64,000 bases of DNA from Streptomonospora nanhaiensis. GTDB lineage: Bacteria; Actinomycetota; Actinomycetes; Streptosporangiales; Streptosporangiaceae. How positions within the stretch are numbered: position 1 is the first letter of the stretch; every line of letters begins with the position of its first letter. The stretch spans positions 1,674,001 to 1,738,000 of the forward strand of contig NZ_JACCFO010000001.1 of NCBI RefSeq assembly GCF_013410565.1, in the 5' to 3' direction. Both the position numbers and the translations under genes were made by a program. The notes below the pieces were generated by a model that worked only from the letters and a program-made list of their open reading frames with translations, ran no database searches and was not told the DNA's origin. Positions 44,946 through 53,561 of this stretch are shown in pieces.

Positions 44946-46217
44946 GTGACAGCACAGGCGAGCGGCCGGCTCGGAGTCGGCATCGTCGGCAGCGGGTTCA
45001 TCGCCGACTTCCACACCCGCGCCTTCCGCGGCGTGCGCGACGCCGACGTGACCGCGGTCTGCGGGCGCACCGAGGAGCGGGTGCGGCGCATCTGCGACCT
45101 GGCGCGCGAGCTGCGGGTGGGCGACCCCACCGCCTACGCCGACGTCCGCGACATGGTGCGCGACCCGGCCGTGGACGCCGTGTGGGTGACCACGCCCAAC
45201 CACGTGCGGGTGGAGACCGTGCGGGCGATCGTGGAGGAGGTGGCCGCGGGGCGGGCCTCGCTGCGCGGGATCGCCATCGAGAAGCCGCTGGGCCGCACGG
45301 TCGCCGAGGCCGAGGAGGTGCTGCGGCTGGTGGAGAGCGTGGGGCTGCTGCACGGCTACCTGGAGAACCAGGTGTTCGCGCCGGGGGTGACCCGCGCGCA
45401 CGAGCTGGCGTGGAAGCGCGGCGCGGCGGCGTCGGGCACCCCCTACCTGGCGCGCTGCGCCGAGGAGCACAGCGGCCCGCACAACGGGTGGTTCTGGCAG
45501 GGCGACAAGCAGGGCGGCGGCGTCCTCAGCGACATGATGTGCCACAGCGTCGAGGCGGGGCGGTTCCTGCTGACCCCGCCCGGGGTCTCCGCCGACGACT
45601 GGCTGACCCCGGTCAGCGTGGACGCCACGATCGCCAGCCTGAAGTGGTCGCGCCCCTCCTACGCCGACGAGCTGGCGCGCCGCTACGGCGCCGAGGTCGA
45701 CTACCGGTCCCGGCCCTCGGAGGACTACGCGCGGGCCACCATCGTCTACCGCAACGGCGACGGCGACGAGGTGGTGGCCGAGGGCACGACGTCCTGGAGC
45801 TACGTGGGCGCGGGCCTGCGGCTGACCTTCGAGCTGCTGGGCCCCGAGTACGCCATGTCGGTGAACAGCCTGGACACCGAGGCCAAGGTGTTCCTCAGCC
45901 GCGAGATCGCCGGCCGTCCGGGCGAGGACCTGGTCGAGAAGCAGAACGCCGAGGGGGGCCTGATGCCGGTCCTGCCCGACGAGGCCGGGGCCTACGGCTA
46001 CACCGAGGAGAACCGGCACATGGTGACGCGGTTCCTCGACGGCGCCGCCCCCGCCGAGAGCCTGGCCGACGGCCTGCAGGTGACGCGGCTGCTGATGGCC
46101 GCCTACCTGTCGGCGCAGGAGGGCCGCCGGGTCGACCTGGCCGACCCGGCGACCGCCGAGAAGCTGGCCGGGTTCGTCCCCGACGTCGCCCAGGGCACCT
46201 GGCGCTCGGGGCGCTGA
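44946..46217 (+). CDS. Gfo/Idh/MocA-family sugar oxidoreductase
   Basis: A 423-residue NAD(P)-dependent dehydrogenase. GTG 44946 is preferred because GGAG lies 8 bases upstream; GTG 44937 in the same frame is possible. The Rossmann motif is VGIVGSGFIADFHTRAF. The catalytic Lys is in AIEKPLGR, the typical EKP motif, and the substrate domain has QGGGVLSDMMCHSVEAGRFL. As the last gene of the ABC operon it should carry out the first oxidation of the imported sugar or polyol. A strong bidirectional hairpin follows. Confidence 0.88.
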   Translation: MTAQASGRLGVGIVGSGFIADFHTRAFRGVRDADVTAVCGRTEERVRRICDLARELRVGDPTAYADVRDMVRDPAVDAVWVTTPNHVRVETVRAIVEEVAAGRASLRGIAIEKPLGRTVAEAEEVLRLVESVGLLHGYLENQVFAPGVTRAHELAWKRGAAASGTPYLARCAEEHSGPHNGWFWQGDKQGGGVLSDMMCHSVEAGRFLLTPPGVSADDWLTPVSVDATIASLKWSRPSYADELARRYGAEVDYRSRPSEDYARATIVYRNGDGDEVVAEGTTSWSYVGAGLRLTFELLGPEYAMSVNSLDTEAKVFLSREIAGRPGEDLVEKQNAEGGLMPVLPDEAGAYGYTEENRHMVTRFLDGAAPAESLADGLQVTRLLMAAYLSAQEGRRVDLADPATAEKLAGFVPDVAQGTWRSGR

Positions 46218-46274
46218 TCCGCCGCGCCCGGTTCCCCGCCGCCCGGTCTTCCGGGCGGTCCGGGCGCGTGGGAA

Positions 46275-46308
46275 GCGCCGAGGGGGCGCCACTCCGCCCC
46301 CTCGGCGC
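46275..46308. terminator. bidirectional terminator hairpin
   Basis: Perfect 14-bp arms (GCGCCGAGGGGGCG and CGCCCCCTCGGCGC) with a 6-base loop lie between the convergent dehydrogenase and nucleosidase genes. Confidence 0.85.
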
Positions 46309-46325
46309 CCTGTCCCCGGCGCGGG

Positions 46326-47261
46326 TCAGGTCCGGGTGAACAGGTCCAGGAACGCGCAGGTGAACGCGGCGGCGCTGCGGGCCGCGACCGGTTGCCAGCG
46401 CGCGTCGGAGGCGGCGTCCTTGCCGGTGAGCAGGTCGGAGATGCCGCGCACCACCAGGACGTCGGCGTGGTCGGCGAGGGACGCCCCGTGCAGCACGCCG
46501 TAGCCCTCCATCTCCACGGCGACCGCGTCGCCGGCGAAGGCGCGGACGCGCCGGGCGGTGGGAGAGTCGGCGTGGGCCAGGAGCTTGCCCCCGGCCGCGA
46601 TGGGCTTGACGAACGCGCGGGGCGCCACGCCCGGCTCGGGGTCGATGATGTAGTCGGTCCACTCCTGGCGGAACACGACGTCCATGGCGCGCTGCACCAC
46701 CGCGTGCGAGGGCACCGCGGTCCGGGCGCGCGGCCAAACGTCCTCGCCGGCGCCCTCCTTGGCGCTCTCGTAGTCGTAGACGGCGTCGGCGGCCACCACG
46801 TCGCCCAGCCGCACGTCCTTGAGGCCGCCAGCCACGCCCGCGAACACGATCAGCTCGGGCGCGAACGCGGTGCGGGCGCGCTCGACGTGCAGGGCGGCGC
46901 CGGTGTTGCCCGGTCCGATCTGGGCCAGGGCGACCCGGCGCGCCCGCTCCCGGCCGCGGAAGGTGCCCAGGCGGTAGAGGGTGCCGCTGACCGTGCGCTC
47001 CTCGAACGGCCCGCCCAGGTGGGCGGCGACGGCGCGGTACTCGCAGTCGACGGCGGTGATCACCACCGCACCGCCGGACAGTCCGGGACCGTCGGCCCAG
47101 CCGGGCGCGGCGCGCTCCGCGGGGCCGGCGGGCGTGTCCGGGCCGGGCTCCGGCGGGGCGTACTGGTGGGCGGAGGAGCCGCGGCCCACGCTGACCGGGC
47201 CGGTGAAGGTCATGCGGCCGCCGTGGTTGGCGATGCCCTCGTTGGGGGTGGGGGTGCTCAT
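46326..47261 (-). CDS. nucleoside phosphorylase-fold (nucleosidase) protein with N-terminal adaptor-like motif
   Basis: A 311-residue protein of the PNP/UDP superfamily. The fold is complete: VVITAVDCEYRAVAAHLGG, IVFAGVAGGLKDVRLGDVV, substrate motif AVAVEMEGYGVLHG, and VVRGISDLLTGKD with the catalytic Asp. This fits MTA/SAH-nucleosidase-like enzymes that cleave N-glycosidic bonds of purine nucleosides. Ahead of the fold lie about 65 extra residues holding TFTGPVSVG at 18-26. The protein encoded just upstream in the same operon ends in TFSGPVSVG, so the two may bind each other through this element. Nucleosidase domains with such extensions occur in predicted bacterial conflict systems, where nucleotide or NAD depletion kills the host cell. 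That role is inference here. Confidence 0.8.
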   Translation of the reverse strand: MSTPTPNEGIANHGGRMTFTGPVSVGRGSSAHQYAPPEPGPDTPAGPAERAAPGWADGPGLSGGAVVITAVDCEYRAVAAHLGGPFEERTVSGTLYRLGTFRGRERARRVALAQIGPGNTGAALHVERARTAFAPELIVFAGVAGGLKDVRLGDVVAADAVYDYESAKEGAGEDVWPRARTAVPSHAVVQRAMDVVFRQEWTDYIIDPEPGVAPRAFVKPIAAGGKLLAHADSPTARRVRAFAGDAVAVEMEGYGVLHGASLADHADVLVVRGISDLLTGKDAASDARWQPVAARSAAAFTCAFLDLFTRT

Positions 47262-47313
47262 CGGGTGGTCCGTCCTTCGGCGGGGGCGGTGCGGGCGGTG
47301 GCGCGGGCCGGGG

Positions 47314-49119
47314 TCACGGCCGCTTCGGGCTGTCGGCGAGGCTCTGGGTGGCCGTGGAGCGGGGGCCCACCGACACCGGTCCGGAGAAGGTGGCGGTGCC
47401 GCCGAACTGCTGCAGGCCGAGGTTGATGTTCTGCACGATGCCGTCGAGGTCGCTGGTGTCGTAGCCCTCGCGCTTGAGCGCGCGGCTGAGCGAGGTCAGG
47501 CAGCGCTTGGTGATGGCGCCCGAGACCCGCCGCACGTCGTGGAGCTGGAAGAGCTGACGGTAGTCGGTGCCGGCGGCGGCCTCGCGGATGCTGAGCCGCG
47601 GGGCGAAGTCGATGTAGGTGCGCCCCTCGCGCAGGTGGCGCCGGTAGTCGGCGGCGAAGCGCTCCGCCCGCCAGCGGGTGAGGTTGTGGCTGACGAGTTC
47701 GGTGACGAACCCACCGAGGTCGGGCAGCAGCCGGCGCAGCGCCGTGAGCGCGCGGCGGCCCCCGGACTCGGTGCCGGCGTCGACGGCGGCCATGTGGCGC
47801 GGGTCGATGGGCGGCATCACGAACGTCTCGCCCTCCACCCGCAGCGAGCCGCCGTGGACGCTGAGGCGGACGAAGGCGGTCACCACGATCTGGCCGTCCC
47901 ACATGCTGACGCCCGCCTCCAGGAAGTGCCGGGCGCGCTCGTGGGAGCCGCGGATGAACTCGGCCACCCATTCGGGGCGCAGCGCCCCGGTGGCCGGGTC
48001 GACGAGTGCGTCCCGCACGGTCTCGGGGGTGTGGGTGCGCCGGCCGGTGAGGAACACGCAGTCGGCCACGTCGACGGGGCGGGGGGTGGCGCGGCCGCCG
48101 TCCTCGGCGCCGAGTCGGCGCAGGTCGGTGCGCAGCCCCTCGTACAGGGCCTCGACCAGCGCGGGACCGGAGCGCGAGGGGGTGCCGTGGGCGCCGCCGG
48201 CCTCGCCGCCGTGGGTGTCGCCGGGTTCGCCGGTGTCGCCGGGCGCCCGGGCGGGGCGCAGGTCCAGTGTCAGCGGCCACTCCTGGTAGCGCACGCCGGT
48301 GCCGATGAACGGGTTGAACCGGCTGAAGAAGCCGACGGGCACGGTGCCGACGCCGCTGGCCGAGGCGCGCTCGCCTCCGTCCTGGCGCAGGATGTCCTCG
48401 ACGGCGGCGCCGCGCCGCTGGTGGTACCACAGCGCGATCACGAAGGCTCCGACGGCGTAGCAGGCCAGCGCCGCCGGCCACGGCATGATCCGGAACACGG
48501 CGGGGGCGTCGGGATCGGCGGCGCCGGGCGCGTAGGGGTCGGACTCGGGCGTGGTCCACGGGTCGGGTTCGGGCGGCGCGGCGGCCATGTAGGCCACGTA
48601 GCCGGCGACCACCACGCACATCAGCAGGACCGCACCGGCCGCCACGGACATCGCCTTGCCCTGGAGCGCGGTGCCCCGGAATCCCGGCTGGCCGGTGCCC
48701 TGCTGGAAGGCGGTGAGCGTGACCAGGGCGAAGGCGGCGAGCACGAGGAGCGCGACCACCAGGTGCACGAACAGCAGCGGAACCCACAGGCTCGCCAGCG
48801 CGGCGCCGGCGACGCTCGCGGCGCGTCGCGCTCGGGCGCATTCGGCGACCACGGCCCGGGGGTCCAGGCCGGGTTCGCGGGAGAGGGCGCGGTAGGCGTG
48901 GTCCTGGCGTTCGGCCAAAACCCGCCGCCGGAAGTCGACGTCCTGCCAGGCGGCGCAGCGCAGCACCGTGGTGGGGTCGAACTCGCTGACCCCGGCGATG
49001 TCGTCGACGCCGCGCGGGGGCGGCGGCTGCGGGGACGGCGGGGGCTGCTGCGGGGGCGGGGGCTGCGGGGACGACTGGGGGCCGCCCGGCGGCGGCGCGG
49101 GGCGCTGGGACTCGGTCAC
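47314..49119 (-). CDS. multi-TM protein with C-terminal adaptor-like motif
   Basis: A 601-residue protein from GTG 49119. The first 36 residues are almost only Pro/Gln/Ser. Hydrophobic segments lie near 100-140 (SLWVPLLFVHLVVALLVLAA), 158-180 and 214-233. The last 360 residues form a soluble domain with EWVAEFIRGSHERARHFLE and TYIDFAPRLSIREAAAG; I do not recognise it. The C-terminal 45 residues read DLDGIVQNINLGLQQFGG then TATFSGPVSVGPRSTATQ, matching the nucleosidase N-terminus at 14 of 25 aligned positions. It lies 52 bases before the nucleosidase on the same strand. I infer a membrane sensor or anchor that recruits the nucleosidase by like-with-like binding. Confidence 0.65.
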   Translation of the reverse strand: MTESQRPAPPPGGPQSSPQPPPPQQPPPSPQPPPPRGVDDIAGVSEFDPTTVLRCAAWQDVDFRRRVLAERQDHAYRALSREPGLDPRAVVAECARARRAASVAGAALASLWVPLLFVHLVVALLVLAAFALVTLTAFQQGTGQPGFRGTALQGKAMSVAAGAVLLMCVVVAGYVAYMAAAPPEPDPWTTPESDPYAPGAADPDAPAVFRIMPWPAALACYAVGAFVIALWYHQRRGAAVEDILRQDGGERASASGVGTVPVGFFSRFNPFIGTGVRYQEWPLTLDLRPARAPGDTGEPGDTHGGEAGGAHGTPSRSGPALVEALYEGLRTDLRRLGAEDGGRATPRPVDVADCVFLTGRRTHTPETVRDALVDPATGALRPEWVAEFIRGSHERARHFLEAGVSMWDGQIVVTAFVRLSVHGGSLRVEGETFVMPPIDPRHMAAVDAGTESGGRRALTALRRLLPDLGGFVTELVSHNLTRWRAERFAADYRRHLREGRTYIDFAPRLSIREAAAGTDYRQLFQLHDVRRVSGAITKRCLTSLSRALKREGYDTSDLDGIVQNINLGLQQFGGTATFSGPVSVGPRSTATQSLADSPKRP

Positions 49120-49300
49120 GGTCGGCTCCTTGGGCTGAGGGCTGCCGGGGGCGGGGGCGCGGGCGCCGCCGGCGCGCGGTCGGGGGGATCGTCGTGGCGT
49201 GTGGAAAGGAACTGGCCGCGCGGCGGAAGAGGCCGCGCGTACGAGAAGGACTCGGCGGACGGCAAGGGCCGGTCGGCGGCGGGAGCGCCTCGGCGCCGGT

Positions 49301-49975
49301 TCACGGTCGGCGCACCGGTTCGCGCGGGGCCGGCCGCCCCGCCTCCCACGCGGACGCGAAGACGCGCGCCGCGAAGTCGTAGAGGTGTCCGGGTCTTCGG
49401 GCGACGATACAGGGGGAGTTCCGGCCGTGTGCGGTACTCAGGTAAAGGGTCAGGTAGGCGACCTTGTCGGTCATGACCACCCGGAACAGGTTGGGCAGGT
49501 TGTAGAAGCGGATCTCGCAGTGGTCCCTGCCCTTGGCCGCCTCGGCGAGGTAGGCGGCGTTCAGCCGCACCTGCTCACCCAGGAGGCCGGGGCGGAAACC
49601 GGGGTCGCGGGCGCGCAGCTCGTCCTCGCGCGCCGCCAGCCAGGTGTCGCGGCCCGGCTCGGGGTCGGGCAGCAGGATCTCGACCGCGCGCAGCGGCCAC
49701 TCGGTCCCCGTCCACAGCGGCTGGAAGGTCTCGCGGGTGAGTTCGCCGCCGCGCCCCGCCAGGACGCGCAGCCACTCGCCCCGGGGGATGTCGGCGGCGA
49801 TGTCGGTGCTCGCCGAGCGCTGGGTGCGGTAGACGCGCTCCACGCCCAAACCGGTGGCGCGGCCCAGCAGGCGCAGCACCAGCCGCCGGGCGCGGCGGGA
49901 CAGCAGCCAGCCCACCGCCGCGACGAGCGCGGTGGTCGCCAGCGAGCTGGCCAGCCCGAGGAGGAACTCCGCCAT
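49301..49975 (-). CDS. one-TM protein with DUF5919-like C-terminal domain
   Basis: A 224-residue protein. ATG 49975 is chosen to give MAEFLLGLASSLATTALVAAVGWLL, one N-terminal membrane helix, followed by a basic RRARR stretch. The soluble part has a phrase IRFYNLPNLFRVVMTDKVAYLTLYLS and ends YDFAARVFASAWE. That run resembles the C-terminal domain of proteins annotated DUF5919, often found fused to HTH or signalling modules; the match is from memory and weak. It lies 181 bases before the multi-TM gene in the same orientation, and may belong to the same response system. Confidence 0.5.
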   Translation of the reverse strand: MAEFLLGLASSLATTALVAAVGWLLSRRARRLVLRLLGRATGLGVERVYRTQRSASTDIAADIPRGEWLRVLAGRGGELTRETFQPLWTGTEWPLRAVEILLPDPEPGRDTWLAAREDELRARDPGFRPGLLGEQVRLNAAYLAEAAKGRDHCEIRFYNLPNLFRVVMTDKVAYLTLYLSTAHGRNSPCIVARRPGHLYDFAARVFASAWEAGRPAPREPVRRP

Positions 49976-50124
49976 CACGCCCCCTTCCGGCCGGGCGGCG
50001 AGCGACGGCGGCCCGCCCGTCCGGGCGGGCTGCCGCACCGCCGCGCCCACGGGCCGCCGCGCCGGCCGGAGGGTCCGGCCGCCATTTCTGGTCAGTTCGA
50101 CCATAAGGGGGCGACCGGGATCAG

Positions 50125-50135
50125 GTCAAGGTGAC
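50125..50135. promoter_or_regulatory. small palindrome GTCA-AGG-TGAC
   Basis: An 11-base perfect inverted repeat lies between the divergent one-TM and Nudix genes, 33 bases before the Nudix GTG. It could be an operator of the Nudix-HTH regulator itself. Confidence 0.4.
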
Positions 50136-50167
50136 TTTTAGGTGGTGGCGCGTTGTACGTTGGCGGG

Positions 50168-50899
50168 GTGACCACCGAGAGGCCGAGCCGCCCGAGCGGC
50201 CCGTTCCCCGCCGCCGTGACCGTGGACCTGGTGATCCTGACCGTGCGCGAGGGGGCGCTGCACGTCCTGCTCATCGAGCGCGGCAACGAGCCGTTCCGGG
50301 GCAGCCCGGCGCTGCCGGGCGGCTACGTCCGCCCGTGGGAGGGGCTGGACGAGACGGCGCTGCGCGAACTGCGCGAGGAGACCGGCCTGGACGGCCGCCG
50401 CCTGCACCTGGAGCAGCTGCGCAGCTACGGCGCCCCCGACCGCGACCCGCGCGGCCGCACGGTCACGGTCGCCTACCTGGCCCTGGGCCCCGACCTTCCG
50501 GTGCCGGTGGCGGGCACCGACGCCCACGCGGCCCGGTGGGTCCCGGTGGCGCGGGCGCTGGGCGAGGGGTTCGGCCTGGCCTTCGACCACGCCGCGATCC
50601 TGGCCGACGGCGTGGAGCGGGCCCGCTCCCAACTGGAGTACACGACGGCGGCGACGGCCTTCTGCACCGAGCCGTTCACCATGAGCGAACTGCGCGGCGT
50701 CTACGAGGTGGTGTGGGGGATCTCCCTGGACCCCAGCAACTTCCGCCGCAAGGTCACCCGCACGGCGGGCTTCGTGGTGCCCACGGGCGAGCGCCGCGCC
50801 ATGGAGTCGGGCCGCCCCGCCGCCCTGTACCGCAGGGGCCCCGCCCGCGACCTGTACCCGCCGCTGCTGAGATCGAGCGAGATGACGGCCTCCGGATAG
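50168..50899 (+). CDS. Nudix-domain regulator, NrtR-like
   Basis: A 243-residue protein from GTG 50168; an upstream TTG at 50153 is possible. The N-terminal Nudix domain has a full Nudix box, GYVRPWEGLDETAL followed by RELREETGL, so it may still hydrolyse. The C-terminal part (TEPFTMSELRGVYEVVWG, NFRRKVTRTAGFVVPTGE) is the winged HTH of NrtR/YjgD-type regulators. NrtR proteins sense ADP-ribose-type NAD metabolites and control NAD or sugar genes. Adjacent to a nucleosidase/TM pair, this suggests nucleotide metabolism is a theme of this block, though no target gene is clear. Confidence 0.8.
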   Translation: MTTERPSRPSGPFPAAVTVDLVILTVREGALHVLLIERGNEPFRGSPALPGGYVRPWEGLDETALRELREETGLDGRRLHLEQLRSYGAPDRDPRGRTVTVAYLALGPDLPVPVAGTDAHAARWVPVARALGEGFGLAFDHAAILADGVERARSQLEYTTAATAFCTEPFTMSELRGVYEVVWGISLDPSNFRRKVTRTAGFVVPTGERRAMESGRPAALYRRGPARDLYPPLLRSSEMTASG

Positions 50900-50969
50900 C
50901 CCGCCCGGCACGCGTTCCCGGCGGCGCGGACGACTCCCGCGCGCCGCGCCCGGCGGGCGGAACGCCCCC

Positions 50970-51246
50970 ATGCGACCGCCGCGGGTGAGCGGTTCGGCCG
51001 CCGGGGCGTGCGGCCTCCTGGCGGTGGCGCTCTCCCTTACCGACCTGGAGACACCGTCCTGGCCGGCCGGCGCCGGGCGGTTCGTCGCCGCGGTCCCGTC
51101 CCTGGTACCGGCCCTGGCCTCGGCCCCTGCTGGCCGAGGGGACGGCCACGGTGCTGGGGTTCTGGCCCGTCCCGGCCGCCGCCGCGGCGGGCGCCGCAGT
51201 CGCGGCGGCGTGGGACGCCCACTGGGGCGGCCGTCTCCGGCGCTGA
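50970..51246 (+). pseudogene. membrane-protein-like fragment, frameshifted
   Basis: Two frames give protein-like hydrophobic pieces: GLLAVALSLTDLETPSWPAG in the first, and PLLAEGTATVLGFWPV then AAWDAHWGGRLRR before TGA 51244-51246 in the next. Together they could be a small membrane protein broken by one indel near 51125. No family is recognised. It ends just before the minus-strand fragment at 51254. Confidence 0.35.
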
Positions 51247-51253
51247 CCGCCGG

Positions 51254-51316
51254 TCAGGGCTCCTCGGGGGTCCAGGCGGCGACGAGGTCGAGCAGGCCGG
51301 GGAAGCGGGCGGCCCC
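51254..51316 (-). pseudogene. C-terminal 20 codons of a lost leftward gene
   Basis: GAARFPGLLDLVAAWTPEEP then TGA reads like the end of a real protein. The frame upstream is antisense to the MFS gene. A regulator divergent from the MFS gene would fit this place, but the family cannot be told from 20 residues. Confidence 0.4.
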
Positions 51317-51809
51317 CTCCCTGCTGGCGGACGTCGTCGGCGTCCGCGGCGGCACCGCCGCGGGGGCCATGGTGTTCGCGATGTTCCTGGCCGCCATCGG
51401 CGCGCAGACCGCCCTCCAACGGCTCCCCCGCCGCGCCGTCCTCCTCCTGGGCGCGGCCGGCACCGCCGCGAGCATGCTCGCCCTGGTGGCCGCCGTGCAC
51501 ACGTCCTCGGCCGCGCTCCTGGCCGCCTCGGCACTGCTGGCCGGAGCGGGCCAGGGCCTGGGCCAACTCGGCGGGCTCTCACTGCTCAACTCCGCGCTGC
51601 CCCCGCGGCGGCTGGCCGAGGCCAACGCCGCCTTCAACGTCGGCGGCTACGTCCCCGCCGGACTGCTGCCGGTCCTGACCGGCTACCTGAGCGACCACGC
51701 GGGCCTCACCGCCGCGACCACCGCCTTCGGCGCCGTCCTGCTCACCCTCGCCGCCACCGGAGCCACCGTGGTAGCCACCGGCCGCCGCCGCGTCCACGGA
51801 CCGGCGTGA
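51317..51809 (+). pseudogene. C-terminal half of an MFS transporter
   Basis: About 163 residues from LLADVVGVRGG to the TGA hold five to six hydrophobic helices: GAMVFAMFLAAIGAQTAL, AVLLLGAAGTAASMLALVAA, ALLAASALLAGAGQGLGQ and two more, with LLNSALPPRRLAEANAAFNV between helices 10 and 11. This is the second half of a 12-TM MFS exporter. The first half is missing; the sequence before 51317 belongs to other genes. It cannot work as written. Confidence 0.7.
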
Positions 51810-51820
51810 CGCCGTCCTCC

Positions 51821-53341
51821 TCAGCGGCCCTCCAGCGCCCCCTCCAAGCGGGTCTCCAAAGCCGCCAGCTCGCTCTCGGGCGGGGGGCCGTCGGACTGGC
51901 GGAGGAGGCGGTTGAGGTCGGTGTAGAGGACCTGGGTGTAGCGGGGGTAGTAGGGGCTGGTGGGGCGGTGGCGGGCGTTGGCGACCTCGTCGAGGAGCAG
52001 GCGGGTGTACTCCTCGCCCCGGCGGTCCGCCACCGAGGCGCCGGAGTCCCCGGTGCCGCCCGGGCACGGGCCCGCCACCGCGCCCGAGTAGGCGTCCTCG
52101 CGGGCGGGCGAGTAGCCGCCGCAGTAGAGGAGGCGGCGCTGCTGCTCGGGGGCGGTCAGGTACTCCACCAGGTCCCACGCCGCCTCCGCCTGGTCGGAGT
52201 CGCGGCTGACCGTGAGGCTCTGGCCGCCCAGGACGCTCTCGCCGGGCAGCGGCACGACGTCGAACTCGATCGGCTCGGCGCCCGCCGCCGCCCCGCCGCC
52301 GCCCGAGCCGTCCTCGGCCTCGGCCGGCGGACCGCCCGCCTGCTCGCCGCGCGCCGGCTCGGCGGCCGGGTCGCGGGCCAGCACGTCGTACCAGCCGGGC
52401 CAGTTGCGCATGGCCACGACCTCGCCGTCCACGAAGTGCCGGAAGCTGTCGTACTCGGTGGCACCGTCGCCGAGCACACCGGGGTGCACGGTTCCGTCGC
52501 CCAGCCCCCGCGCCACCAGGTCCACCGCCGAGCGGCCCGGGCCGGAGGCGAACGCCACCGGCCGGTCCTCGTCGGCCTGGCCGCCGCGCATGCCGTACAT
52601 CAGCTCCAGCATGTTGACGGTCAGCCCCTCGTAGGGCGCGAACTGGCCGCTGTAGCCGTAGGCGACGCCCTCGGCCTCGGCGGTGGCACGCAGCAGGTCC
52701 AGCGTGCCGGCCCAGTTGCGCCCTTCGAGGTCGGCGGCGTCCAGCAGGTCCGAGCGGTAGTAGAGCAGCCCCACGTCGGCGATGAACGGCACCGCCCACA
52801 CCTTCTCGTCGTAGGTGACCGAGGCGATGGAGGGGCCCAGGACCGCGTCGACCGCGACGTCGCCGGGCACCGGCTCCACCCAGCCGTTGCGCGCGAACTC
52901 CGCCGTCCACTGGTTGTCGATGTTGAGGACGTCGTAGGTGAACCCCTCGGTCTGGGTCCAGCGCACGAACTCGGCGTGGACCAGGTCGGCGGCGCTGGAG
53001 ATCTCGACCAGCTCCGCGCGCGGCTCGCCGGGCGCCCGCCGGGCGTTCCACTCCTCCACGAACAGCCGGTAGAGGCCGGTGCCCGAGACGTCCTGCCGGG
53101 TGACCACGGTGATGGTGGCCGGGGCGCCCGCGCCCATCGGCCCCGATGCCAGCAGCCCGCCGACCAGGGCCAGGACGGACAGCACGGCGGTGACGGCCGT
53201 CGCCAGCACCGCGCGCGGCCGGCGGTGGTCCATGAGCAGCCAGCCGAGTGCCCGGGAGGACCCGCGCCGGCCGCGGAGGCCGGGGACGGCGCCCGCGCGG
53301 CCATCCGGGGGCGGCGGGAGCGGAGGCGGTGGTGCGGTCAT
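51821..53341 (-). CDS. membrane-anchored solute-binding protein (family 1)
   Basis: A 506-residue protein starting at ATG 53341. There is a cytoplasmic Pro-rich leader, then one transmembrane helix near 47-66 (AVLATAVTAVLSVLALVGG) with no lipobox, so it is tethered by a helix. The extracellular domain is a type II solute-binding fold: YDVLNIDNQWTAEFARNGWV, VWAVPFIADVGLLYYRSDL, FVDGEVVAMRNWPGWY and AAWDLVEYLTAPEQQRRLL, close to sugar-binding SBP family 1. No permease or ATPase gene is nearby. It follows the VWA/SBP gene on the same strand, so it may be a sensor rather than a transporter part. Confidence 0.75.
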   Translation of the reverse strand: MTAPPPPLPPPPDGRAGAVPGLRGRRGSSRALGWLLMDHRRPRAVLATAVTAVLSVLALVGGLLASGPMGAGAPATITVVTRQDVSGTGLYRLFVEEWNARRAPGEPRAELVEISSAADLVHAEFVRWTQTEGFTYDVLNIDNQWTAEFARNGWVEPVPGDVAVDAVLGPSIASVTYDEKVWAVPFIADVGLLYYRSDLLDAADLEGRNWAGTLDLLRATAEAEGVAYGYSGQFAPYEGLTVNMLELMYGMRGGQADEDRPVAFASGPGRSAVDLVARGLGDGTVHPGVLGDGATEYDSFRHFVDGEVVAMRNWPGWYDVLARDPAAEPARGEQAGGPPAEAEDGSGGGGAAAGAEPIEFDVVPLPGESVLGGQSLTVSRDSDQAEAAWDLVEYLTAPEQQRRLLYCGGYSPAREDAYSGAVAGPCPGGTGDSGASVADRRGEEYTRLLLDEVANARHRPTSPYYPRYTQVLYTDLNRLLRQSDGPPPESELAALETRLEGALEGR

Positions 53342-53561
53342 CGGCAACCTCCCTCTTCCCGCGCCCGGGGGTGCGGCCGCCGGGACGTCCGCGGGGTAGG
53401 CGGGGTCGGGGCGGCGGACACGGTCGGCGGGGTGGGCGCGGTGGGCGGGGTCGGCAAGGCGGGCGCGGCGGGAACCGTCCACTCGGCGGGCGGGGCCGAC
53501 ACGGGGAGGGTGATCGGCGCGGCGGCGGCGCGGGCGCCGGCGGCTTCCGGTTCGGACGTGG

